This document shows positions 7,922 to 15,485 of a DNA stretch of 64,000 bases, one piece after another; within the stretch, counting starts at the first letter, position 1, and each line of letters opens with the position of its first letter. Origin of the DNA: Wenjunlia tyrosinilytica (GTDB lineage: Bacteria; Actinomycetota; Actinomycetes; Streptomycetales; Streptomycetaceae); NCBI RefSeq assembly GCF_014646055.1, contig NZ_BMMS01000024.1, positions 62,001 to 126,000 on the forward strand. The letters run 5' to 3'. The notes beneath the pieces are model-generated. The model saw nothing but the letters and a program-made list of their open reading frames with translations. It was not told the DNA's origin and did no database searches. Both the position numbers and the translations under genes were made by a program.

Positions 7922-7946
7922 AATTGGTTACCTGCGGTAACCAATT
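7922..7946. promoter_or_regulatory. Perfect palindrome GGTTACC-TGC-GGTAACC, possible operator
   Basis: AATTGGTTAC-CTGCG-GTAACCAATT is a perfect 10-bp inverted repeat starting 4 nt after the DUF2254 stop and upstream of the acyl-CoA ligase. The core TTACCnnnGGTAA resembles operators of TetR-type regulators of lipid metabolism in actinomycetes. It could instead act as a terminator for the gene before it, though the low GC of its arms argues for a binding site. Confidence 0.55.
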
Positions 7947-8231
7947 GCGACGCAGCAGTGGGCACGGCGAGAAGATTTGGTGCAGGGATACCGGGCAGGT
8001 ACGGACCACGTCCAGCCGCAAATCGGCCAACTACCCCCAGGCGAAGCCCAGAACACATGCTGACCTGCGCTCATGCGCGTTTTGTCCTGCTGCGTCGACC
8101 CCTCGCCGTACAGTGGCGGATCGGGTAGCTTACGGCCCCGTCCGGCTCAGGGCAGGGCGATCCCCTTGAAGGAGCAGCTCGAGGAGACGAGCCGACTTCT
8201 CGGCCGCGTTCGGCCGGATGAGGAGCAAGTC

Positions 8232-10055
8232 TTGCGCGAGATCACCGTTGCGCCCATGGCGACGGCACCGCCGGTGGGTGGTCTGGCGGATGCCGTGTTC
8301 GACAACGCCGACCAGTGGCCCGACACCGTTGTCCTCGGACGGAAGACCGGCGGGCGGTGGCAGGACGTGACCGCCGCGCAGTTCCGCGACCAGGTGCTGG
8401 CCCTCGCGAAGGGTCTGCTCGCGCAGGGCATCCGGTTCGGCGACCGGGTGGCGATCATGGCGCGCACCCGGCTGGAGTGGACGCTCTTCGACTTCGCCCT
8501 GTGGACCGTGGGCGCCCAGTCGGTACCGGTCTACCCCACCTCCTCCTCCGAGCAGGTCCGCTGGATCCTGCGGGACGCCGGCGCGGTGGCCTGCGTGGTG
8601 GAGCACGAGGACCACGCCATGACGGTCGGCGCCGCGGTCGACTCCCTGCCCGAGCTGAACCTGATGTGGCAGCTGGACGCGGGCGCGGTCGACGAGCTCA
8701 CCGCGGCCGGGCAGGACGTCGCCGAGGACGTGGTGCACCGGCACCGGCGCGCGGTCACCCCGGACGCCGTGGCCACGCTCATCTACACCTCCGGCACCAC
8801 GGGCCGGCCCAAGGGCTGCGTGCTCACCCACGCCAACTTCATGGCCGAGTGCGACAACGTCGTGGAGCGTATGCACCCGGTCTTCAAGTCCAAGAACGAC
8901 AGCCGGCCCTCCACGCTGCTTTTCCTCCCCCTCTCCCATGTCTTCGGCCGGATGGTCGAGGTCGCCGCCGTCCGCGCCCGAGTGCGCCTGGGCCACCAGC
9001 CGAGCATGGCCGCCGCCGAGCTGCTGCCGGACCTCGCCGCCTTCCGGCCGACGTTCGTGCTGGCGGTGCCGTATGTGTTCGAGAAGGTGTTCCACGGCGC
9101 CCGCCGAAAGGCGGAGGCGTCGGGCAGGCTCGCCACGTTCGACAAGGCCGTCGAGGTGGCGGTCAAGTACGCCGAGGCCCGCGAGGCGAAGGCCTTCGGC
9201 ACCGGCCCCGGTCCCGGCGCGAGCCTGCGGATGCAGCACCAGCTCTACGACAAGCTCGTCTACGGCAAGGTCCGCGAGGCGCTGGGCGGCCGGGTGCGGC
9301 ACGCGGTCTCCGGGGGCTCGGCGATGGAACGCCGCCTCGGCCTGTTCTTCGACGGCGCCGGAGTGACGATCTACGAGGGCTACGGCCTGACGGAGTGCAG
9401 CGCCGCAGCCACCGCGAACCCTCCCGAGCAGACGAGGTTCGGCACGGTGGGCAAGCCCATCCCCGGCACGACCGTGCACATCGCCGAGGACGGCGAGGTG
9501 TGGATAGGCGGCGGCCAGGTCTTCGCCGGCTACCACAACGACCCGGAGGCCACCCGCAGCGTCCTGCGTGACGGCTGGCTGGCCACCGGTGACATCGGCG
9601 CTCTGGACGAGGACGGCTACCTGACGATCACCGGCCGCAAGAAGGAGATCATCGTCACCGCGGGCGGCAAGAGCGTCTCCCCCGTCCTGCTGGAGGAGCG
9701 GGTGCGGGCCCATCCGCTGGTGGGCCAGTGCATCGTCGTCGGCAACGACAGGCCGTTCGTCGCGGCCCTGGTGACGCTCGACCAGGACGCTATCCCGCAC
9801 TGGCTGGCCATGCGCGGCAAACCGGCCATCAGCCTGCAGGAGATCGTGCGCGACCCCGATCTGGAGGCGGAGATCCGGCGCGCGGTGGTGGCGGCGAACA
9901 CGCTGGTGTCGCAGGCGGAGTCGATCCGCACCTTCCGGATCCTGTCGGCCTCGTTCACGGAGGAGGCCGGGCTGCTCACACCTTCGCTGAAGCTGAAGCG
10001 GCGGGCCGTGGAGAACACGTACGCCGCCGAGATCGAGGCGCTCTACGAGCCTTGA
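8232..10055 (+). CDS. Long-chain acyl-CoA synthetase (FadD-type AMP-dependent ligase)
   Basis: Activates fatty acids to acyl-CoA through an acyl-AMP intermediate, feeding beta-oxidation or lipid synthesis. 607 aa, matching the FadD15-like group (about 600). Motifs are the AMP-binding P-loop IYTSGTTGRPKG near residue 184, the YGLTECSAA substrate/AMP motif, GWLATGDIG, and GRKKEIIVTAGGK in the hinge; the usual C-terminal Lys motif is LTPSLKLKR. I start it at TTG 8232 because AGGAG (8221-8225) lies 6 nt upstream, and upstream codons in this frame look non-coding. It is convergent with the AMIN-like gene across a hairpin. Confidence 0.92.
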   Translation: MREITVAPMATAPPVGGLADAVFDNADQWPDTVVLGRKTGGRWQDVTAAQFRDQVLALAKGLLAQGIRFGDRVAIMARTRLEWTLFDFALWTVGAQSVPVYPTSSSEQVRWILRDAGAVACVVEHEDHAMTVGAAVDSLPELNLMWQLDAGAVDELTAAGQDVAEDVVHRHRRAVTPDAVATLIYTSGTTGRPKGCVLTHANFMAECDNVVERMHPVFKSKNDSRPSTLLFLPLSHVFGRMVEVAAVRARVRLGHQPSMAAAELLPDLAAFRPTFVLAVPYVFEKVFHGARRKAEASGRLATFDKAVEVAVKYAEAREAKAFGTGPGPGASLRMQHQLYDKLVYGKVREALGGRVRHAVSGGSAMERRLGLFFDGAGVTIYEGYGLTECSAAATANPPEQTRFGTVGKPIPGTTVHIAEDGEVWIGGGQVFAGYHNDPEATRSVLRDGWLATGDIGALDEDGYLTITGRKKEIIVTAGGKSVSPVLLEERVRAHPLVGQCIVVGNDRPFVAALVTLDQDAIPHWLAMRGKPAISLQEIVRDPDLEAEIRRAVVAANTLVSQAESIRTFRILSASFTEEAGLLTPSLKLKRRAVENTYAAEIEALYEP

Positions 10056-10077
10056 TGGTCGTCCCCGCGGTGGGCGA

Positions 10078-10113
10078 GGTGCCGCCGGCCCGCTCCCGCG
10101 GGGCGGCGGCACC
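10078..10113. terminator. Bidirectional hairpin terminator
   Basis: GGTGCCGCC/GGCGGCACC with further internal pairing CCCGC/GCGGG lies between the convergent acyl-CoA ligase and AMIN-like genes. It has a strong stem and no T-run. Confidence 0.7.
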
Positions 10114-10155
10114 GTCGTCTCGAGGCTTCTCTGGGGGCGATGCGATGCTGTGTGG

Positions 10156-10215
10156 GCGTCGTCTCTGCGGACGCTGCCTCAGTGGACGCTGCCTCTGTGG
10201 GCGGTGCCTCAGTGG
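10156..10215. repeat. 15-bp tandem repeat at the 3' end of the AMIN-like gene
   Basis: Four consecutive 15-nt units (10156, 10171, 10186, 10201) of the form ACGCTGCCTCAGTGG. The last unit overlaps the stop codon of the AMIN-like gene. Two units differ at a single base. Confidence 0.8.
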
Positions 10216-10700
10216 GCGATGTCGACCACGACCCGCTCGGGGTGGTGCAGCTTGAACGTGGTCCAGTACGGCTTGGTCTTGAACGCGAGGCCGAAGGTGA
10301 CGACTCCCTCGAAGTCGCCGGTGAAGGCCATCCCCTTGAGCTTCGGGAAGTTCAGCTTCTTGAGCTTGGGGCCCTTGTAGACCGACTGCCCGGCGTCGTT
10401 GTGGGCCGCCGCCGGTGAGAGCTTGATCTCCAGGAAGTACTTCCCGGGCAGCGGCACCTTGTTCCCGGAGCCGTCGTAGCGCAGTTCCTTGACGCGCTTG
10501 ACCGTCGTGGGCGGAATCTTGCCCTTGACGTCGATGACGAAGCGGTCGAAGGAGCCGTGCGCCGCCGCCCTGGCGTTGACCACGAGGGCGGTCTCGGGCG
10601 GTGCCTGCGTCTGTGCGTAGGCCGGTGCCGAGGCGAGTGCCCCGGAGGTGAGAAGGATGCTCGCGGCGGCTGCGGCCGCGAGGCGCCTGCTGTGGTTCAT
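10209..10700 (-). CDS. Secreted AMIN-like domain protein
   Basis: 163 aa with a clear Sec signal peptide (MNHSRR, Ala-rich core, APAYAQT). The mature part FDRFVIDVKGKIPPTT...YFLEIKLSPAAAH...GDFEGVVTFGLAFKTKPYWTTFKLHHPERVVVDIAH has the alternating beta pattern of the AMIN-like family of actinomycete secreted proteins. AMIN relatives bind peptidoglycan or pilus components, but the role of this family is unknown. No lipobox Cys is present. The promoter region (10701-10800) is AT-rich and contains TGTCT-GTTA-AGACA (10740-10753). Confidence 0.75.
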   Translation of the reverse strand: MNHSRRLAAAAAASILLTSGALASAPAYAQTQAPPETALVVNARAAAHGSFDRFVIDVKGKIPPTTVKRVKELRYDGSGNKVPLPGKYFLEIKLSPAAAHNDAGQSVYKGPKLKKLNFPKLKGMAFTGDFEGVVTFGLAFKTKPYWTTFKLHHPERVVVDIAH

Positions 10701-10863
10701 GCCGTCCCCCCGATTTCTGATGAGATGGGGACAAAGGATTGTCTGTTAAGACATCCGGAGATGCCGTCCGGTTGCAGAAATCAGCCAGGGAACATGTGCG
10801 ACTTTGCGCCGCCACCGGCCGCTGTACGCCGCCGTACGCCGCCGGGGTCTTCCGCTACGGCGC

Positions 10864-12627
10864 TCAGCGCGGGTTCGGCTCCGGATCGCGGCCGGGGCGG
10901 GAGAGGAAGGCGAAGTCGCAGCCGGTGTCGGCCTGGGTGATGTGCTCGGCGTACAGCGCGCCGTAGTCGCGGTCGAAATGGGGGCTCGGCGGCTTCCACG
11001 CGGCCCGGCGGCGGGCGAGCTCGGTGTCGTCCACACGCAGGGTGAGGCGGCGGGCGGCCACGTCGAGCGTGATGCGGTCGCCGTCGCGGACGAGGGAGAG
11101 CGGGCCGCCGACATGGGACTCCGGGGCCACGTGGAGCACACAGGTGCCATAGCTGGTGCCGCTCATCCGGGCGTCGGAGACGCGCACCATGTCGCGCACC
11201 CCCCGCTCGAGCAGGTGGGCGGGGATGGGGAGCATGCCGTACTCGGGCATCCCGGGGCCGCCCACAGGTCCGGCTCCCCGCAGCACGAGGACGGTGTCGG
11301 CCGTGATGCCGAGGGCCGGATCGTCGACGACGGCCTGCATGTGCTCGTAGCCGTCGAAGACGACGGCGGGGCCGGTGTGCCCGAGCAGGGCGGGGTCGGC
11401 GGCGATGGGTTTGATGACGGCGCCGTCGGGGGCGAGGTTGCCGTGCAGGACGGCAAGGCCGCCTTCGGGCGAGAGCGGGTCGGCCAGTGGCCGGATGACG
11501 TCCTCGTCGTGGCTGGCCGCCCCGGCGATCTGCTCTCCCAGAGTCGCACCGGACACCGTGGGCCGGTCGGTGTGGAGCAGGCCGCCGAGCTGGGCGAGCA
11601 GCGCAGGCAGCCCGCCCGCGCGGTGGAAGTCCTCCATGAGGTGGGCACCACCCGGCCGGACGTTGGCGAGGACGGGGGTGCGCCGGGCCACGGCGTCGAA
11701 GTCGTCCAGTGACAGCTCGACCCCGCAGCGCCCGGCCATGGCGACGAGGTGGATGACGGCGTTGGTGGAGCCGCCGAGGGCCAGGACGGTGGTCACGGCG
11801 TCGAGGAACGCCTCACGGGTGAGGATGTCGGTGACCTTGGTGTCCCGCCACACCAGTTCGACGGCGCGGCGGCCGCTGTCGGCCGCCATGCGGTGGTGTC
11901 CCGAGTCGACCGCGGGTATCGAGGAGGCACCGGGGAGTGTCACGCCGAGCGCCTCGGCGGCGGCGGTCATCGTCGAGGCGGTGCCCATGGTCATGCAGTG
12001 CCCGGGCGAGCGGGCGAGACCGCATTCCAGCTCGGCCAGTTCGCACTCGCCGATGAGTCCGGCGCGTTTGTCGTCCCAGTACTTCCACAGGTCGGTGCCG
12101 CTGCCGAGGGTGGTGCCGCGCCAATGGCCGCGCAGCATGGGTCCGGCGGGGACGAACACCGCGGGCAGTCCCGCGCTGGCCGCTCCCATGAGGAGGGCGG
12201 GAGTGGTCTTGTCGCAGCCGCCCATGAGCACCGCGCCGTCCACCGGGTACGAGCGCAGCAGTTCCTCGGTCTCCATGGCGAGGAGGTTGCGGTAGAGCAT
12301 GGGAGTGGGCTTCTGGAAGGTCTCGGAGAGGGTGGCGACGGGGAATTCGAGGGGGAAGCCGCCTGCCTGCCAGACCCCGCGCTTGACCTGTTCGGCCCGC
12401 TCGCGCAGATGCATGTGGCAGGGGTTGATGTCGCTCCAGGTGTTGAGGATCGCGATGACGGGCCTGCCCGCGTGCTCCTCGGGGCCGTAGCCGAGCTGAC
12501 GCACTCGGGAGCGGTGGCTGAAGGCTCGCAGATGGTCCCCGCTGAACCACCGGGCGCTGCGGAGCTGTTCGGGGGCCAGGGTCGCCCCTTCGGGAGTCCT
12601 GGGCGACCGTTCGGGAGTGCGGGTCAT
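10864..12627 (-). CDS. IlvD/Edd-family sugar-acid dehydratase
   Basis: 587 aa, an Fe-S dehydratase of the dihydroxy-acid dehydratase/6-phosphogluconate dehydratase family. Visible signatures are the first-cluster Cys region NTWSDINPCHMHL, the VDGAVLMGGCDKTTPALLMG motif, GHCMTMGTASTM, and the C-terminal TDTVLVLRGAGPVGGPGMPE...RMSGTSYGTCVLHVAPE. The pattern and length fit sugar-acid dehydratases (arabinonate/xylonate/galactonate group) better than biosynthetic IlvD. Its ATG overlaps the stop of the DapA-like gene (ATGA, 12624-12627), so it is translationally coupled as the third gene of a GntR operon. It would yield a 2-keto-3-deoxy sugar acid, the class of substrate used by DapA-like enzymes. 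Confidence 0.85.
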   Translation of the reverse strand: MTRTPERSPRTPEGATLAPEQLRSARWFSGDHLRAFSHRSRVRQLGYGPEEHAGRPVIAILNTWSDINPCHMHLRERAEQVKRGVWQAGGFPLEFPVATLSETFQKPTPMLYRNLLAMETEELLRSYPVDGAVLMGGCDKTTPALLMGAASAGLPAVFVPAGPMLRGHWRGTTLGSGTDLWKYWDDKRAGLIGECELAELECGLARSPGHCMTMGTASTMTAAAEALGVTLPGASSIPAVDSGHHRMAADSGRRAVELVWRDTKVTDILTREAFLDAVTTVLALGGSTNAVIHLVAMAGRCGVELSLDDFDAVARRTPVLANVRPGGAHLMEDFHRAGGLPALLAQLGGLLHTDRPTVSGATLGEQIAGAASHDEDVIRPLADPLSPEGGLAVLHGNLAPDGAVIKPIAADPALLGHTGPAVVFDGYEHMQAVVDDPALGITADTVLVLRGAGPVGGPGMPEYGMLPIPAHLLERGVRDMVRVSDARMSGTSYGTCVLHVAPESHVGGPLSLVRDGDRITLDVAARRLTLRVDDTELARRRAAWKPPSPHFDRDYGALYAEHITQADTGCDFAFLSRPGRDPEPNPR

Positions 12628-13532
12628 CCGTGTCCCCAGCCCGCGAGCGCGTTCGCCACGGCTTCGCGGCCGCTCGGCGGCAGGGGGCTGCTCGGTGGGC
12701 GGATGTCCCTTCGGCACAGGCCCAGTTGGGCCAGCGCCTCCTTGACCACGGTGACGTTGTCGGCGGACTCGTCGGCGGCGCGCAGTTCCTCGAAGGCGCG
12801 GACGCGCTCCCACACCTTCATGGCTCCGGCGTAGTCGCCCTCACGCAGGGCGGCGAGCATGGCCAGGGAGATCCCGGGAGCGACATTGGCCAGGCCCGAG
12901 GTGAAGCCGGAGGCTCCGGCCGCCCAGTATCCGGGCGCGTGCAGCTCGGCGAGTCCGGCGATCCATACGAAGCGGTCGAACCCGGCGTCGCGTGCCACGG
13001 CCGCGAAGTGCACCGGGTTGGGCACGGAGAACTTCACCGCGACGACGTTGGGGCACAACTCTCCGAGGCGGGCGAGCTGTTCTCCGCGCACGCGGGGGCT
13101 GCGCAGGTAGGGGACGACGCCGAGTCCCGGGACGGACGCGGCGATCTCCCGGTGGTACTCCACCCATCCGTCGAGCGAGACATGGGGGTGAACGGGCTGG
13201 TGGACCATGATGAGCCCGGCTCCCGCCTCCTGGGCCTGGCGGGCGTCCTCCACGGCCGTCGCCGCGTCGTGGCCGACACCCGCGAGCACCAGGGCGTCCG
13301 ATCCCGCCTCGGCGACGGCGTCCTCCACCGCCGTGTGCCGCTCGGCCTGCGTCAGGGCGTAGAACTCACCGGTGTTGCCATTGGGCGTGACCACCGTGAT
13401 ACCGCCGTCGAGCAGGCGGCGGATCAGCGCCCGGTACGTGGAGCGGTCCACGGTTCCGCATCCGTGGAAGGGGGTCACGGGGATCGCCACCACGTCGGCG
13501 AGCGCCGTCCGCAGGTCGGCCGTCGTCGTCAC
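12624..13532 (-). CDS. DapA-superfamily aldolase/dehydratase of a sugar-acid pathway
   Basis: 302 aa TIM-barrel of the dihydrodipicolinate synthase/N-acetylneuraminate lyase superfamily. The Schiff-base Lys lies in NVVAVKFSVPNP, the catalytic Tyr in GVVPYLRSP, and the substrate-binding motif is NGNTGEFYALT (GxxGE type). It starts with GTG overlapping the stop of the regulator (GTGA), and its own stop overlaps the IlvD/Edd gene. In this context it most likely cleaves or dehydrates a 2-keto-3-deoxy sugar acid rather than making lysine precursors. The exact substrate is not determinable. Confidence 0.85.
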   Translation of the reverse strand: MTTTADLRTALADVVAIPVTPFHGCGTVDRSTYRALIRRLLDGGITVVTPNGNTGEFYALTQAERHTAVEDAVAEAGSDALVLAGVGHDAATAVEDARQAQEAGAGLIMVHQPVHPHVSLDGWVEYHREIAASVPGLGVVPYLRSPRVRGEQLARLGELCPNVVAVKFSVPNPVHFAAVARDAGFDRFVWIAGLAELHAPGYWAAGASGFTSGLANVAPGISLAMLAALREGDYAGAMKVWERVRAFEELRAADESADNVTVVKEALAQLGLCRRDIRPPSSPLPPSGREAVANALAGWGHG

Positions 13533-14302
13533 TGCTCCGTCCCTTCCGCGCGCTCATGGCTGCGCCGATCCCCGCCGTCCTCCCAGCCGCGGCTGTGCTG
13601 GTCCCGGCTGTCCCTATCCCGGCTGTCCTGGTCCCGGCTGTCCTGGTCCCGGCTGTCCTGGTCCTGGGGGAAGGTGCGGCTGACGAACCCCGCGATGTGC
13701 TCACGCATCAGCGCCGACGCCTCCTGCGGGTCCCCGGCCTGCGCGGCCTCGAGGATGGACCGGTGCTCGGCGGCCTCGAGCTCCCACGAGGGCATCGACT
13801 TCCAGGCGGCGACGGAGACGAGCGCGGTCTGGTCGCGCAGATCGTCCAGGACGCGGGTGAGCAGGGGGTTGCCGCAGGGGGCGTAGAGGGCTCGGTGGAA
13901 CTCCCGGTTGGCCAGGCTCCGGGTCACGGCGTCGTCGGCGCGCTCCGCTCGGCCGAGCGCTTCGGAGGCGCGGTCGGTGGACGCGCCCAGTTCCACCGAC
14001 CGGTACACCGCCTCGGGTTCGAGGAGGAGGCGGACATCGCTGACGGCGTGAGCCATGGCGGCGTCGACCGGGCGGACGGAGGCGCCCTTGTACTGGCTCA
14101 TCTCGACCAGTCCGGCACCCGCCAGCGTCTTGAGCGCCTCGCGCACCGGCGTCTTGGAGACACCGAGCATGTGGGCCAGTTCGGTCTCGACGAGGGGCTG
14201 CCCCGGCTTGAGCTCTCCGGTGAGGATGGCGCGCTTGACGGCCTCGAGGACGAGTTCGGTGCGGGAGGGGACGGCGACGGTGGTCGCGTTGAGAACGTTC
14301 AT
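13529..14302 (-). CDS. GntR-family (FCD/FadR-type) regulator
   Basis: 257 aa. The N-terminal winged helix (about residues 10-75) contains LVETELAHMLGVSKTPVREALKTL. The C-terminal all-helical FCD domain has the ligand/metal pattern D..R..LE, H (NREFHRALYAPCGN) and H (EHRSILEAAQAGD). The last 35 residues are a pentapeptide repeat (QDSRD x3, RDSRD, QHSRG) encoded by 15-bp DNA repeats. I start it at ATG 14302; upstream in-frame ATGs fall in the operator region. As first gene of the GntR-DapA-IlvD operon it probably represses its own transcription until a sugar acid binds. Confidence 0.88.
   Translation of the reverse strand: MNVLNATTVAVPSRTELVLEAVKRAILTGELKPGQPLVETELAHMLGVSKTPVREALKTLAGAGLVEMSQYKGASVRPVDAAMAHAVSDVRLLLEPEAVYRSVELGASTDRASEALGRAERADDAVTRSLANREFHRALYAPCGNPLLTRVLDDLRDQTALVSVAAWKSMPSWELEAAEHRSILEAAQAGDPQEASALMREHIAGFVSRTFPQDQDSRDQDSRDQDSRDRDSRDQHSRGWEDGGDRRSHERAEGTEQ
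13591..13665. repeat. 15-bp tandem repeat inside the GntR 3' end
   Basis: Five 15-nt units (from 13591), consensus GGCTGTCCTGGTCCC; two are identical and one differs by a single base. They encode QDSRD pentapeptides. Because the unit is a multiple of three, copy-number change would not shift the frame. Confidence 0.9.
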
Positions 14303-14325
14303 CACAGATCCCCACATCGCATACG

Positions 14326-14343
14326 GCATCTCATATATGATGC
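14326..14343. promoter_or_regulatory. Candidate GntR operator
   Basis: A GCATC...GATGC inverted repeat encloses the perfect 10-bp palindrome TCATATATGA (14331-14340), 24-42 nt upstream of the GntR start. This is the most AT-rich spot in the local region. FCD-type GntR proteins usually bind short AT-centred palindromes at their own promoter. Confidence 0.6.
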
Positions 14344-14409
14344 TCCCGAACCTACTCCTTCGCCGCGCCTCCCGTAAGGGAGCGGGAATCGCCGTCATGA
14401 CGCCGCTCG

Positions 14410-15420
14410 TCATGATGTGCGCGTCCCCGGCTCCTGGCGCACGGGACCGGTGGAGCGGCGGACGATCAACTCGGTCTCCACCCGCACCTCTTCCACGGGC
14501 GGCGGCACCTCACCGGGCGCCAGCAGATCGAGCAGGAGGTCGGCTGAGCGCCGACCGACCTCCTCCAGCGGGATGCGGACCGATGTGAGCGGGGGGCTGG
14601 CCGCCCTGGCCAGCAGGGTGTCGTCCGCGCCGACAACGCTGATGTCCCCCGGCACCGACACCCGCCGTTCGTTGAGCCTGGAGACCACGCCGAGGGCGAC
14701 GATGTCGTTGTGCGCCACAACGGCCGTGGCTCCGCTGGCGATCAGCGGATCGGCGGCCCGCACCCCGGAGCTGAAGAACGGCTCGTAGGGCCCGAACTCC
14801 GTGAGCGTCATCCCGAATTCCTCGCACGCCTCCCGCACGGCGAGGCTGCGCCGCTCGCTCGACCACGAGCCCCGCGCGCCGGCGATGTGCGCGCAGTGGC
14901 GGTGCCCGAGCGCGTAGAGGTGCTGGACCGCCTGCCACATGCCCTCGGTGCTCGGCACGAGGACGCAGGAGCGCCCGGCGAGCGGGCGGTTGACCAGGAC
15001 CGTGGGGGTCCGCTCGGCGATGTCGTGCAGCTGTTCCTCGGACATGCGCGGGGAGACCAGCAGGAGCCCGTCCACCTGCTTGCCCATGGCGACGGCGAGA
15101 TCGTACTCCTCCCTGGCGCGTTCGTCGGTGTCGGCCAGGAAGACCGCGTAGTCCTTGGTGCGGGCCCTGCTCTGGGCGGACTTGACGATGCGTCCGAAGA
15201 ACAGGTTGGCGATGTCGGGAACGATGAGCGCGATGGAACGGCTCCTGCCCACGGCGAGCGAACGGGCGATCCGGTTCGGTGTGTAGCCCAGGCTCGCCGC
15301 CACCCCCAGGACCTTCAACCGGGTGTCGCCACGCACGAGTTCGGGGGTTGCGAAGCACCTCGACACGGTCGACGTGGACACCCCGGCCGCGGCGGCCACC
15401 TCTGCGATCGTGACGGCCAA
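14410..15420 (-). CDS. LacI-family transcriptional regulator
   Basis: 336 aa. The N-terminal HTH is VTIAEVAAAAGVSTSTVSRCF followed by hinge helix NRIARSLAVG. The sugar-binding core has SIALIVPDIANLFFGRIV, DGLLLVSPR, a typical VVAHNDIVALGVV and DISVVGADDT. I choose TTG 15420 because it gives the family-typical MAVTIAEVA start with GAGGGAG just upstream. It lies 108 bp upstream of the GntR gene on the same strand, so it may co-regulate the sugar-acid operon. A sugar or sugar acid is the expected effector. Confidence 0.9.
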   Translation of the reverse strand: MAVTIAEVAAAAGVSTSTVSRCFATPELVRGDTRLKVLGVAASLGYTPNRIARSLAVGRSRSIALIVPDIANLFFGRIVKSAQSRARTKDYAVFLADTDERAREEYDLAVAMGKQVDGLLLVSPRMSEEQLHDIAERTPTVLVNRPLAGRSCVLVPSTEGMWQAVQHLYALGHRHCAHIAGARGSWSSERRSLAVREACEEFGMTLTEFGPYEPFFSSGVRAADPLIASGATAVVAHNDIVALGVVSRLNERRVSVPGDISVVGADDTLLARAASPPLTSVRIPLEEVGRRSADLLLDLLAPGEVPPPVEEVRVETELIVRRSTGPVRQEPGTRTS

Positions 15421-15485
15421 CGCGACTCCCTCGGTCAGAGGTGAATGCGGATGCCGGGAAGCGTTGCACCCGCTCCCAAGGAGCG

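Noticed and set aside
10156..13665. CRISPR-like arrays
   Set aside because: Repeats are contiguous 12-20 bp units without unique spacers, so these are tandem repeats and not CRISPR.
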